Shown: positions 1 to 7,881 of the stretch, in pieces
Layout of the letters: every line of letters begins with the position of its first letter
Numbering within the stretch: position 1 is the stretch's first letter
Source of the DNA: an uncultured Bacilli bacterium
Lineage (GTDB): Bacteria; Bacillota_I; Bacilli_A; RF39; UBA660
Reading direction: 5' to 3'
Assembly: GCA_947628245.1 (NCBI GenBank)
Contig: CANQZH010000001.1
Location: 1-39,545, forward strand
Length of the DNA: 39,545 bases
Program-made: the position numbers and the translations under genes
The notes under the pieces: generated by a model
Told to the model about the DNA's origin: nothing
Database searches by the model: none
The model's input: only the letters and a program-made list of their open reading frames with translations

Positions 1-407
1 TCAGCAGCCATATCTTCATAAAGATCAGCTATTACATCACCTGTTACCGCAAAGTAAGTAACCGTAAATGGAACTCCTGAAGCATCAGTTGGATAAACCC
101 CTTTGCCGTGTTCAGCATATATATTTTCTAATCCCGCAGCTTTTAATTCTTCAACTGTTGCATCTTTAGTTAATTGACTAACCATTGTACAAATCATTTC
201 ACAATGTCCTAATTCCTCCGTTGCAATATCATTTAACAAAGCTTTTCCCTTTTCATCAGGCATTGAAAACTTTTGAGAAAAATAACGAAGAGATGCTGCT
301 AATTCACCATTAGAACCACCAAACTGAGTAATTAAACATTTAGCTAATCTTAAATCTTTATTTTTAATTTCTACTGGATAATTTAAATGTTTAACATATT
401 TAAACAT
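1..407 (-). CDS. cotJC: CotJC-type manganese catalase family spore coat protein (3' end cut by window edge)
   Basis: The visible 135 N-terminal residues begin MFKYVKHLNYPV and match the CotJC/manganese catalase family, a ferritin-like four-helix bundle with a dimanganese centre that breaks down peroxide. The helix containing ATEELGHCEM carries the ExxH metal-ligand pattern, and an earlier helix (LRYFSQKFSMPDEKGK) matches the family. Family members are usually about 190 residues, so roughly 50 residues lie beyond the left edge. The start at 405-407 overlaps the stop of the upstream cotJB-type gene by 8 bases, so the two are translationally coupled in one operon transcribed leftward. In spore formers CotJC is a coat protein made in the mother cell. 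Family assignment is confident; a spore role in this organism is inferred from the gene pair. Confidence 0.93.
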   Translation of the reverse strand, partial: MFKYVKHLNYPVEIKNKDLRLAKCLITQFGGSNGELAASLRYFSQKFSMPDEKGKALLNDIATEELGHCEMICTMVSQLTKDATVEELKAAGLENIYAEHGKGVYPTDASGVPFTVTYFAVTGDVIADLYEDMAA

Positions 408-846
408 ACATACTACCTCCTTTATTATCCCAAGGCCAAGGATTTTTAATCCAATTAAAGGTTGAGCCATTACTTTCATTTACTACTATAGGTCCATATT
501 TTTTAACATAATTTAATTCTAAATCATCTAATTCTCTAGCATATTTTTTAAATTGTTCAAAATTAGCCATATCTTCAGGATGTAAATCTAAATATAAATT
601 TAAATCATTAAGTGCAAAAGATAAAGCCATTAATCTTAAAAGCATTCTTTCTTGTTCATTTGAAGCTTTTAATTTATAGTAAGTATATTGTTTATAAGGA
701 ATAAATGTTCCCTTCTCTAAATTTCCTCTCATAAAACCTTCTTCAGGACTTAAGAACTTATCATCTCTTACTTCCATTTTAAAATCACTACCCGGAATTT
801 TAAATAAACTTACTTCATAATTAAAATCCGTATTATCATATAACAT
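400..846 (-). CDS. cotJB: CotJA-CotJB fusion, spore coat assembly protein
   Basis: The protein has 148 residues. Its first half carries a CotJA-like segment (FLSPEEGFMRGNLEKGTF), which resembles the CotJA pattern of a proline-containing lead-in followed by a Gly-Thr-x-Phe motif. The second half is a clear CotJB domain: LMALSFALNDLNLYLDLHP, then a coiled helix ending KKYGP, and the typical WPW near the C-terminus. In Bacillus cotJA and cotJB are separate genes; here they form one reading frame followed immediately by cotJC. I chose the ATG at 844-846 because the consensus Shine-Dalgarno GAGGAGGG lies 5 bases upstream; the earlier ATG at 861 would sit on that ribosome site. CotJA and CotJB are needed to place CotJC in the coat of Bacillus spores. 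The fusion reading is moderately sure because CotJA is short and weakly conserved. Confidence 0.85.
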   Translation of the reverse strand: MLYDNTDFNYEVSLFKIPGSDFKMEVRDDKFLSPEEGFMRGNLEKGTFIPYKQYTYYKLKASNEQERMLLRLMALSFALNDLNLYLDLHPEDMANFEQFKKYARELDDLELNYVKKYGPIVVNESNGSTFNWIKNPWPWDNKGGSMYV

Positions 847-935
847 ATTTACCCTCCTCATTTTTAAGTTATGTAAATCGTCTATTATTGCTAGGGCAAA
901 AACCTAAAAAGACTCTTTCTTTATAAAAAAAAATA

Positions 936-944
936 TGTTACAAT
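936..944 (+). promoter_or_regulatory. Extended -10 promoter for the 972-2488 operon
   Basis: TGTTACAAT is an extended -10 element (TG, one base, TACAAT) 28 bases upstream of the ATG at 972. The -35 region (TTTCTT around 916-921) is poor, as is common for extended -10 promoters. A Shine-Dalgarno AAAGGATGG follows at 956-964. Confidence 0.5.
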
Positions 945-971
945 TTAATCATAGTAAAGGATGGATTAAAT

Positions 972-1667
972 ATGGATAAGGAATCAAACAAAAAAAGTAC
1001 AGCTAGTAAAAAAACTAGCACAGCAAAAAGAACTACTAACGCTGCTAAAAAAACTACTAGTACAGCTAAAAAAACTAGTACAACAACCAAAAAAACAAAT
1101 GCCAAGAAAGGAACAACTACTACTAAAAAAACTACAACTCCTAAAATAGTTGAAGAAAAAGTAATTACTAAAGAAGAAGTTAAACAACAACCAACAAATG
1201 ATAATAAAATGATTTTAATCATTGTTCTAGCTTTATTAATTGCCGTTATAGCTATTGCTAAAATTGCTGGAGTTTTTGATATTAAAGATTATAGTAAAAG
1301 TTATCTTTTAAAACATAAAGTTGTAACTAATGAAATAGTTGATAACAATCTAAGTATTTTACCTGATAAAGATGCTTTTATCTTAGTAACATCTTTAAAT
1401 AACGAAGAAGAATACAATTTAGAGAAAGATTTAAAAAAAGTTATTAAAGATAATAAAATTAAAGATAATTTTTATGTATACATTTATAACGAGAATAACA
1501 AAGTTAATTTAAATAATATTTTCCAAGTAACTGGTGATATTAAACTACCTACTATTTTATATTATAAAAATGGTAAATTTGTTGATATGGTTAAAAGAGA
1601 AGATCAAAATATGATTGAAGCTGCAGATTTTGTTAAATTACTTGATATTTATGAACTATCAAAATAA
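972..1667 (+). CDS. Lys/Thr-rich single-pass membrane protein with cysteine-free thioredoxin-like domain
   Basis: This 231-residue protein has three parts. Residues 1-75 are a low-complexity basic tail made almost only of Lys, Thr, Ser and Ala in repeating KKTSTA-like units, reminiscent of histone-H1-like tails. Residues about 80-100 form one hydrophobic helix. Residues about 130-231 look like a thioredoxin fold, with the strand-turn-strand LPTILYYKNGKFVDMV containing the Pro that is cis in thioredoxins. The whole protein lacks cysteine, so it cannot be a disulfide oxidoreductase. With a positive N-terminus the tail should be cytoplasmic and the thioredoxin-like domain outside. It is first in an operon with trmL and a zinc-ribbon protein. 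I do not recognise a named family; function unknown. A binding or scaffold role for the tail, for example to nucleic acid, is only a guess. Confidence 0.75.
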   Translation: MDKESNKKSTASKKTSTAKRTTNAAKKTTSTAKKTSTTTKKTNAKKGTTTTKKTTTPKIVEEKVITKEEVKQQPTNDNKMILIIVLALLIAVIAIAKIAGVFDIKDYSKSYLLKHKVVTNEIVDNNLSILPDKDAFILVTSLNNEEEYNLEKDLKKVIKDNKIKDNFYVYIYNENNKVNLNNIFQVTGDIKLPTILYYKNGKFVDMVKREDQNMIEAADFVKLLDIYELSK

Positions 1668-1694
1668 AATCTTCTTTTTTGTAGGAGTGAAATA

Positions 1695-2216
1695 ATGTTA
1701 AATATTGTTTTATATGAACCAGAAATTCCAACAAATACTGGTAATATAATGAGAACGTGTGTCGCAACCGGTACTACTCTTCATTTAATTGAACCTTTAG
1801 GTTTTAAACTTGATGAAAAAAGTATTAAAAGAAGTGGTGTTAATTATATTAATGATTGTCAATATTTTGTTTATAAAAATTGGGATGATTTTTTAAGTAA
1901 AAATAAAGGAACCTTTTATTTTTATACAAGATATGGTCATAAACCTCATTCTGATTTTGACTATCATAATAAAGAAGAAAACATCTATTTAATCTTTGGT
2001 AAAGAAAGTACTGGTATTCCTCGTTTTATTTTAAAACCTAATCTTGCTAATTGTGCAAGAATTCCAATGACTAATAAAGTTAGAGCTTTAAATTTAGCTA
2101 ACTCAGTTGCAATTGTCTTATATGAAGCTTTAAGACAACAAAACTATCTTGATTTATTACGAGATGAACCTCATAAAAGTTCTAATTTTATTGAAGAATA
2201 TGAAGGTGATGAATAA
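1695..2216 (+). CDS. trmL: tRNA (cytidine/uridine(34)-2'-O)-methyltransferase TrmL
   Basis: The 173-residue protein is a SpoU-class (SPOUT, trefoil-knot) RNA methyltransferase. It shows the TrmL signature from the start (NIVLYEPEIPTNTGNIMRTC), a middle HLIEPLGF segment, IFGKESTGIP, and the C-terminal knot RIPMTNKVRALNLANSVAIV that binds S-adenosylmethionine. TrmL methylates the 2'-O of the wobble base in tRNA-Leu isoacceptors. Length and motifs are typical of the family. Ribosome site TAGGAGTG lies at 1682-1689. The stop TAA shares its last A with the ATG of the next gene (TAATG), so the two are coupled. Confidence 0.95.
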   Translation: MLNIVLYEPEIPTNTGNIMRTCVATGTTLHLIEPLGFKLDEKSIKRSGVNYINDCQYFVYKNWDDFLSKNKGTFYFYTRYGHKPHSDFDYHNKEENIYLIFGKESTGIPRFILKPNLANCARIPMTNKVRALNLANSVAIVLYEALRQQNYLDLLRDEPHKSSNFIEEYEGDE

Positions 2217-2488
2217 TGCATTGTAAAAAATGTGGTAAAGCTCTTGGAACTGATCGAGGCATTTGTCCTTTTTGTGGAGCTATGTTAAGTACTGATCAAT
2301 ATCAAGAATATAAAGAACTAAAAAAAGAAGGTTTTTATAAACCCGAATTATTAACTGAAAAATATGGGGAAAAACCTATTGTTTATGAAAAAAGAAATGA
2401 AGGAAATAGTAAAGTTTACATTGTAATTATTATTTTAGGAATTATTGTTTTAGGTTTAATTATATCTTTAATCTTATTAACAATTTAA
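2216..2488 (+). CDS. Small zinc-ribbon protein with C-terminal membrane anchor
   Basis: This 90-residue protein starts with a compact zinc ribbon: CKKCGKALGTDRGICPFCGA gives two CxxC pairs that can bind one Zn2+. A short charged linker rich in Lys and Glu follows, then a C-terminal hydrophobic helix from about residue 67 to the end. This tail-anchored zinc-ribbon layout is common among uncharacterised Bacillota membrane proteins, and its role is unknown. It is translationally coupled to trmL by a TAATG overlap and is the last gene before a terminator that overlaps its stop codon. Confidence 0.8.
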   Translation: MHCKKCGKALGTDRGICPFCGAMLSTDQYQEYKELKKEGFYKPELLTEKYGEKPIVYEKRNEGNSKVYIVIIILGIIVLGLIISLILLTI

Positions 2489-2510
2489 GAACCTTTAATG
2501 GTTCTTTTTT
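2487..2510 (+). terminator. Intrinsic terminator of the trmL operon
   Basis: AAGAACC (2487-2493) and GGTTCTT (2500-2506) form a 7-bp stem around a 6-base loop, followed by TTTT. The stem takes in the last two bases of the zinc-ribbon gene's TAA stop. The convergent ATPase gene stops just beyond it at 2509. Confidence 0.8.
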
Positions 2511-5094
2511 AAACCCCTAATTTAAGATGTTTTTTCTTTAAAATTATTTTACGAACAAAATCAACAGGAATAACGGTTATACTTAATAATATTACTAAAG
2601 TTAATTCAAAAGGTGTCAAACCAAAAGTTCTAAAAATTGTCCCTCCTTTATAAATTAAAAGAATTTGAACACTTGTTATAAAAAGAATAGTAATTACAAA
2701 AACAATATTCTTTCTTAAATGAGCAAAAAGATTTAAACGATAAGTCCGAGAATTAAAAGCATTACCAATACCAATAAAAATAAATAAAGCAAAATAAGCA
2801 GTCATTAAATACTTAGCTTCCGTATCAAATCTAATTAAAGATTTAATCCACGGAGATTTTAAGAAAAAAATACACAAAGAAGCTGAATAAAGACTATTCC
2901 ATATAATTTGCGAATACATATATTTATTAATAATAGGTTCATTTTTCTTTTTAGGTGGTTCATCCATTGTCTCATCTAAAGCTGGTTCAAAAGAAAAAGC
3001 TAATCCTGCAAAAGTATCCATAATCATATTAATCCATAACATTTGAATAATCGTAATAGGTGTATTTACTCCAATAAAAGGTCCAATAATTGATAAAAAT
3101 AAAGCACAAAAATTACAAGTTAATTGATAAATTATAAACTTTCTAATACTCTTAAAAATAGTTCGACCATATAAAATAGCTTTACTAATTGACATAATAT
3201 TATCATCTAATATCACAACATCAGCTGAAGCTTTAGCAACTTCTGTTCCACTACCCATTGCAAAACCAACATTAGCTTTTTTTAAAGCAGGAGCATCATT
3301 TACCCCATCACCCGTCATTCCCACAATTAAATCTTTATTCTCAGCAATTTTAACTAACTTACTCTTATCTTTAGGTAATGCCCTTGCAATAACTTTAATA
3401 TTAGGAAGCATCTTTTCTAATTCATATTCATCATAAGCATTTAATTCATCACTTGTTAAAACTAAATCTTTAGAAGATGAAATAATTCCAACTTCTTTAG
3501 CAATAGATGTTGCCGTTTCTTTAGCATCACCAGTTATCATCACAACTTGAATACCAGCCTTTTTAATTTGTAAAACTCCTTCTTTAGCTTCTTTCCTTAA
3601 ATCATCTTTAATTGTAACAAAACCTATAAAAACTAAATCATTTAAATCATTATTTTTACTATAAGCTAAAGATATTATTCGACACCCTTTATTAGTTAAA
3701 TTACTAATTTGATTAATAACATTTTTCTTATTTAAAAAAATTCTTTCTTCTCCATTTTTCATTAACATTTTACTACATTTTGGTATAATTTTTTCGCTAG
3801 CCCCTTTTATATATAATACTTTATTATTATCTTCACTAATACTAGCAGTTGAATATTTTAAATTACTATTAAAAGCTGTTTTAGTTAATACTTTAACATT
3901 AGTTTTTAAATCATTTTTTAAAAATTTTAATAAAGATTGATCAGTTGTATTTCCCCCAATAATTTTATCTAAAGAAAAAATACTACTATTATTAAAGTAT
4001 AAATTATAAGTTAAATGCTTCTTTAATATTGGATATTTATCTAAATCTTTAATTTCTTTAAAAGTAGATAATTCACTATTAGTAAAATTAATTACTTCTA
4101 ATTTTCCTTTAGTTAAAGTTCCTGTTTTATCAGTAAATAAAATATTTAATGAACCAGTAGTTTCAATTCCAACTAATCTTCTAACTAAAACATTATCTTT
4201 AAGCATTTTCTTCATATTACTAGATAAAACTAAAGTTATCATCATTGGTAATCCCTCTGGTACTGCGACTACTATAATAGTAACTGCTAAAGTTAAAGCA
4301 TATATTAAATAATCAGCCATTTGATGGATATCAGTAATAGTCTTTAATATTAAAGACCAACTAAAATTATTATTAATTACAATGACTGAAAATAAATAAG
4401 AAAGTGTAACCAACACAGCCCCTATATAACCTATTTTACTAATCGTTTTAGCTAAACCTCGAAGACGTAATTTTAAAGGACTTACTGGAACATTATCTTG
4501 AACTTCTTTAGCTAAAGATCCATAAATTGTTTTATCACCTACTAAAGTTACTTGCATTTTAGCATTTCCCTCATAAACAACTGAACCTCTTAAAACTTGA
4601 TCTTTAACTCTTTTTTTAACTTCTCTAGATTCCCCATTTAAACGAGATTCATCAACCGCTAATTCACCTTCAATTAAAAAACCATCAGCCCCAATAGCAT
4701 CACCTGAAGCTAAAATTATAATATCCCCTACTACAATATCTTCTAATAATATTTCTTCTATTTTATTATTTCTAATTACTTTAACTAATATTTTTTCACT
4801 TTCATCTTGTAATCTTTTAAACGCTTCTTCACTACCATATTCACTTATAGTTGAAATGAAAGAAGATAAAAATATTGCTATTAAAATTCCTAAAGTTTCA
4901 AACCAATCAAAATCTTGAAATAAAAAAACAATTTTAATAGCCAACGCTATTAACAAAATTTTAATAATTGGATCACCTAAAGATTCAATCAGTAAACTAA
5001 TAAAACCTTTAGACTTAATTTTAGTCAAAGCATTATTACCATTTTCTTTACGACTTTGTATAACTTCCTTATCAGTTAATCCCATCCATTTCAT
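2509..5094 (-). CDS. P2-type cation-transporting ATPase, probably Ca2+ (PMCA/SERCA-like)
   Basis: The 861-residue protein has the complete order of a P2-type ATPase: an N-terminal cation-ATPase segment, transmembrane pairs near residues 45-85 and 220-290, an actuator domain with LNGES (residues 152-156; most relatives have TGES), the Ca2+-site helix VAVPEGLP (near 277-283), the phosphorylation site DKTGTLT with catalytic Asp322, a hinge TGDGVNDAPALKKA, and six C-terminal helices including NMIMDTFAGLAF. These motifs indicate ATP-driven export of Ca2+ (or possibly Mn2+) across the cell membrane. I keep the first ATG; GGAGG lies 11 bases upstream, and the second ATG three codons in is also possible. 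It stands alone between two intergenic regions. Confidence 0.92.
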   Translation of the reverse strand: MKWMGLTDKEVIQSRKENGNNALTKIKSKGFISLLIESLGDPIIKILLIALAIKIVFLFQDFDWFETLGILIAIFLSSFISTISEYGSEEAFKRLQDESEKILVKVIRNNKIEEILLEDIVVGDIIILASGDAIGADGFLIEGELAVDESRLNGESREVKKRVKDQVLRGSVVYEGNAKMQVTLVGDKTIYGSLAKEVQDNVPVSPLKLRLRGLAKTISKIGYIGAVLVTLSYLFSVIVINNNFSWSLILKTITDIHQMADYLIYALTLAVTIIVVAVPEGLPMMITLVLSSNMKKMLKDNVLVRRLVGIETTGSLNILFTDKTGTLTKGKLEVINFTNSELSTFKEIKDLDKYPILKKHLTYNLYFNNSSIFSLDKIIGGNTTDQSLLKFLKNDLKTNVKVLTKTAFNSNLKYSTASISEDNNKVLYIKGASEKIIPKCSKMLMKNGEERIFLNKKNVINQISNLTNKGCRIISLAYSKNNDLNDLVFIGFVTIKDDLRKEAKEGVLQIKKAGIQVVMITGDAKETATSIAKEVGIISSSKDLVLTSDELNAYDEYELEKMLPNIKVIARALPKDKSKLVKIAENKDLIVGMTGDGVNDAPALKKANVGFAMGSGTEVAKASADVVILDDNIMSISKAILYGRTIFKSIRKFIIYQLTCNFCALFLSIIGPFIGVNTPITIIQMLWINMIMDTFAGLAFSFEPALDETMDEPPKKKNEPIINKYMYSQIIWNSLYSASLCIFFLKSPWIKSLIRFDTEAKYLMTAYFALFIFIGIGNAFNSRTYRLNLFAHLRKNIVFVITILFITSVQILLIYKGGTIFRTFGLTPFELTLVILLSITVIPVDFVRKIILKKKHLKLGV

Positions 5095-5237
5095 TATCCG
5101 TAAGTCCTCCTAGAAAATGATATGCTAAAATATTTTTTTTATGATTTACATAAAGAAAAAAAAGGAAATGACATTTTTTTCGGGAATATATTAGTAGAAA
5201 GGGCAAATAGGCTCTATTCTTAGAAAGGAGGAAAAAA

Positions 5238-6077
5238 ATGGCTAATAATTTTGTACCATTAACAAATGATATAGTATTTAATCATATCTTTAGCCAAAAG
5301 AAAATTGTAGTTGATTTTATTAAAACCTTTTTTATGGATTTTAATGATGGTAATGTAGAAGTATTAAATGAATGGGTTCTTCCTAAAGTAAAATATGATG
5401 ATAAATCAATGCGTAGTGATATTGTTGTTGTAGGAAATGACACTATTTATAATATTGAAGCTTATACTACTTTTGGAAAAGAAGAAATGGAAAAAAGTAA
5501 AAGCTATGTTACGAGAATATTTGGAACTCAAATAAAACGAGGAAAAAAATATATTCCTAAAAGAGTAATTCAGTTAAATATTTGTGAAAAATGTGAAATA
5601 AAAGAAGATGAAATAAACAAATATGGAATAATGAATTACAAGAATAGTTCTACAAAAAGATTTGGTGAAGATTTATTAATCTATGTTATAGACCTTGACA
5701 AGTTAAAGAAGAATAACTATAATGTAGGTGTAAATGATAAAACTATTAAATACTTTAAAATGTTTAATGGAAAAAGCATTGAAGAATTACGAATGATAGC
5801 GAAGGGAGATGAGAATTTGAAAGATGTAGTTAAATGTGCCGAAGCTTTTCTTAATGACGAGGAAAATCAATGGTTATTTGATAGAGAATTTTGGATAAAA
5901 AGAAAAGAAAGAAACATTGGTGAGAAAATTGGCAAAAAAGCTGGAATAAAATCAAACCAAATAAGAACAGCTGAAAAAATGTTGGCTGAAAATTTTGAAC
6001 CAGAAATTGTATGTAAAATAACTGAATTGCCATTAAAAGAAATTCTAAAATTACAACACTCTTTAAAGAAAGCTTAA
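5238..6077 (+). CDS. Rpn/PD-(D/E)XK nuclease-family protein with altered active site
   Basis: The 279-residue protein opens with FVPLTNDIVFNHIFSQKK, the hallmark of the Rpn (recombination-promoting nuclease)/PDDEXK transposase family. The nuclease core spans roughly residues 40-120: Asp61 in SDIVVVGN and Glu74 in YNIEAY. In active relatives the last motif reads ExQ or ExK; here it is Glu-Ala-Tyr (74-76), so the third catalytic residue is missing. The C-terminus (about 225-279) has the usual helical tail with Gly-Lys repeats. A strong ribosome site AAAGGAGG precedes the ATG. The gene is a monocistronic unit ending in its own terminator and has no inverted repeats beside it, so a present-day mobile element is not supported. 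Possible loss of nuclease activity is inferred from the one motif. Confidence 0.85.
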   Translation: MANNFVPLTNDIVFNHIFSQKKIVVDFIKTFFMDFNDGNVEVLNEWVLPKVKYDDKSMRSDIVVVGNDTIYNIEAYTTFGKEEMEKSKSYVTRIFGTQIKRGKKYIPKRVIQLNICEKCEIKEDEINKYGIMNYKNSSTKRFGEDLLIYVIDLDKLKKNNYNVGVNDKTIKYFKMFNGKSIEELRMIAKGDENLKDVVKCAEAFLNDEENQWLFDREFWIKRKERNIGEKIGKKAGIKSNQIRTAEKMLAENFEPEIVCKITELPLKEILKLQHSLKKA

Positions 6078-6093
6078 ACGTTTTCTTTTTTTT
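6067..6093 (+). terminator. Intrinsic terminator of the Rpn-family gene
   Basis: AGAAAGC (6067-6073) pairs with GTTTTCT (6080-6086) with one G-U pair; the loop TTAAAC contains the TAA stop of the gene. A T run follows to 6093. Confidence 0.75.
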
Positions 6094-6114
6094 GATTAAA
6101 TTTGAAGGGAGTGT

Positions 6115-6140
6115 AAAAAAATAGAAATTTTACTTTCTAT
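6115..6140 (-). terminator. Intrinsic terminator of lysS
   Basis: On the minus strand ATAGAAA (6140-6134) and TTTCTAT (6127-6121) form a 7-bp stem, followed by a run of T down to 6115. The TAA stop of lysS (6132-6130) lies in the hairpin loop. Confidence 0.8.
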
Positions 6141-7608
6141 CTTTCATAGTTGGAAATAAGATAACATCACGAATTGATTCACTTTCCGTAAATAACATAC
6201 ATAAACGATCAATACCATATCCTATTCCACCAGCAGGAGGCATACCATATTCTAAAGCTTCAATGAAATCCATATCAATATCATTAGCTTCATCATTACC
6301 TAAATCTTTTTCTTTTAATTGTTCTTCAAATCTTTCTAACTGATCATCAGGATCATTTAATTCCGTATAAGCATTAGCAAATTCTTTACCTCCAATAAAT
6401 AATTCAAAACGATCAACAAATCTTGGATCATCTTTATTTTTCTTTGTTAAAGGTGAAATCTCAATTGGATGACCATATAAGAATGTTGGTTGAATTAAAG
6501 TTTCTTCAACATATTTTTCAAAGAAAAGATTAATAATATGTCCAATACTTTCTTGGTGTTTTAAAACTTCAATTTGATGTTCATTAGCTAACTTTAAAGC
6601 TTCATCTAAACTAGTAATTTGTTTAAAATCAATTCCGGTTTCTTTCTTTATAGCTTCAACCATACTAATTCTTTGCCATTTACCACTTAAATCAATATCA
6701 TTTTCTCCCCAATGAAAAATCGTTTTACCATAAACTTCTTTAGCAATCGTTTGGAATAAACTTTCCGTTAAATCCATCATTCCTTCTAAATCGGAATAAG
6801 CTAAATATGCTTCCATTAAAGTAAACTCAGGATTATGTTTAGGATCCATTCCTTCATTTCGAAAAACTCTTCCTATTTCATAAACAGCTTCCATTCCACC
6901 AACTAATAACTTCTTTAAAGGAACTTCCAAAGCAATTCTTAAATACATATCCATATCTTGTGTATTATGATGTGTAACAAATGGTCTTGCAGCTGCCCCA
7001 CTAAGTAAATTAGTTAAAACTGGTGTCTCAACTTCTGTAAAACCATTATTATCCATAAAATTTCTAATACAACTAATTATTTTAGGTCTTTCAAAAGCAA
7101 TTCTCTTAGCATCTTCATTCATTATTAAATCTACATAACGTCTACGATAACGTTCCTCAATATCCGTTAAACCGTGAAATTTTTCAGGTAATGGTCTTAA
7201 AGCTTTTACTAAATGAGTATATTCTAAACATTTTAAAGTTACCTCCCCAGTACCTGTTTTCATAACCCGACCTTTAACTCCAACAATATCACCTATATCA
7301 GCCGTTTTAAATAATCCATAAGTTTCTTCTCCAACATCATTAATTGAAATATAAATTTGAATCTTACCTAACTTATCTTGAATTGAGAAGAATGATGCTT
7401 TTCCCATTTTTCTTATAAACATAATCCGTCCAGCAACCGTATAAACATCATTAATATTTTCAAATTCATCGTGAGATACATCTTGATACTTTTCTTTAAT
7501 TTCTAAACTATAAGCATCTTTATCAAAACGATGACCAAAAGGATCTATACCCTTACTTACTAATTCATCCTTCTTTCCTCTTCTAACTAATTCTTGTTCA
7601 CTTTTCAT
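6130..7608 (-). CDS. lysS: Lysyl-tRNA synthetase, class II
   Basis: The enzyme charges tRNA-Lys with lysine using ATP. From the chosen start it has 492 residues, the normal class II LysRS length. An OB-fold anticodon-binding domain occupies about residues 50-150 (VAGRIMFIRKMGKASFFSIQ). The class II core follows with motif 2 (YEIGRVFRNEGMDPKHNPEF) and motif 3 (GGIGYGIDRLCMLF). I chose the ATG at 7606-7608 because AGGAAAGG lies just upstream; a GTG at 7617 in the same frame would overlap that ribosome site. A T-box leader controls it (7631-7851), with a near-consensus promoter and a terminator at the far end, so it forms its own unit downstream of ligA. Confidence 0.97.
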   Translation of the reverse strand: MKSEQELVRRGKKDELVSKGIDPFGHRFDKDAYSLEIKEKYQDVSHDEFENINDVYTVAGRIMFIRKMGKASFFSIQDKLGKIQIYISINDVGEETYGLFKTADIGDIVGVKGRVMKTGTGEVTLKCLEYTHLVKALRPLPEKFHGLTDIEERYRRRYVDLIMNEDAKRIAFERPKIISCIRNFMDNNGFTEVETPVLTNLLSGAAARPFVTHHNTQDMDMYLRIALEVPLKKLLVGGMEAVYEIGRVFRNEGMDPKHNPEFTLMEAYLAYSDLEGMMDLTESLFQTIAKEVYGKTIFHWGENDIDLSGKWQRISMVEAIKKETGIDFKQITSLDEALKLANEHQIEVLKHQESIGHIINLFFEKYVEETLIQPTFLYGHPIEISPLTKKNKDDPRFVDRFELFIGGKEFANAYTELNDPDDQLERFEEQLKEKDLGNDEANDIDMDFIEALEYGMPPAGGIGYGIDRLCMLFTESESIRDVILFPTMKDRK

Positions 7609-7630
7609 TAAAATCACCTTTCCTTAAATT

Positions 7631-7851
7631 AAAAAGAGGTTATCATCCTTAAAGGACGAACAACCTCTTTAAAAGTCCGCGGTACCACCTTAATTCATAA
7701 ATAATTATGCTCTTTTTTTGTTATAAGGTAACTACCCATCCACTCCAATATCTTTTTTCATTATAATTTTTTTAATAAGTTCCACCAACCCTTACCTCTC
7801 TTTAAAAAAAATTTATAACTACTCATATCTTCAACGTGTTTCATTGCCATT
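7631..7851 (-). promoter_or_regulatory. T-box leader of lysS
   Basis: Between the promoter and lysS the minus strand contains the conserved T-box sequence AAGGTGGTACCGCG (7691-7678), which pairs with the acceptor end of uncharged tRNA. Downstream, AAAGAGGTT (7670-7662) and AACCTCTTT (7641-7633) form the terminator stem with a T tail. GGAC after the T-box can pair with a later GTCC in the competing antiterminator. Upstream lie stem I hallmarks: AGAGAGG near 7802-7796 and a GGTG-containing apical segment near 7786. The stretch GAAAAAAG (7759-7752) offers a lysine specifier (AAA or AAG). The specifier position is inferred by eye; the T-box itself is clear. Confidence 0.9.
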
Positions 7852-7880
7852 AATATACAAGTTTTTTAACATTTTGTCAA
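7852..7880 (-). promoter_or_regulatory. Sigma-A promoter of the lysS T-box transcript
   Basis: On the minus strand TTGACA (7880-7875) is a perfect -35 and TATATT (7857-7852) a good -10, with a 17-base spacer. It begins two bases beyond the end of ligA. Confidence 0.8.
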
Positions 7881-7881
7881 A

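Noticed and set aside
865..873. CATAACTTA on the minus strand upstream of the cotJA-cotJB gene, resembling a sporulation sigma-K -10 element
   Set aside because: The implied transcription start would fall inside the ribosome site and no matching -35 was found, so the sporulation promoter remains unproven.
938..1222. Open frames on the minus strand opposite the Lys/Thr-rich gene
   Set aside because: They are shadows caused by the AAA/ACT repeat pattern on the plus strand; the products are strings of hydrophobic residues without a ribosome site.
5095..5237. Possible riboswitch or promoter before the P-type ATPase and Rpn gene
   Set aside because: The region holds ribosome sites and A/T runs but no structure resembling yybP-ykoY or another known element, and no convincing -35/-10 pair.
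5238..6077. Rpn-family gene as part of an active transposon
   Set aside because: No inverted repeats, target duplication or second transposase were seen; it sits between ordinary genes with its own terminator.
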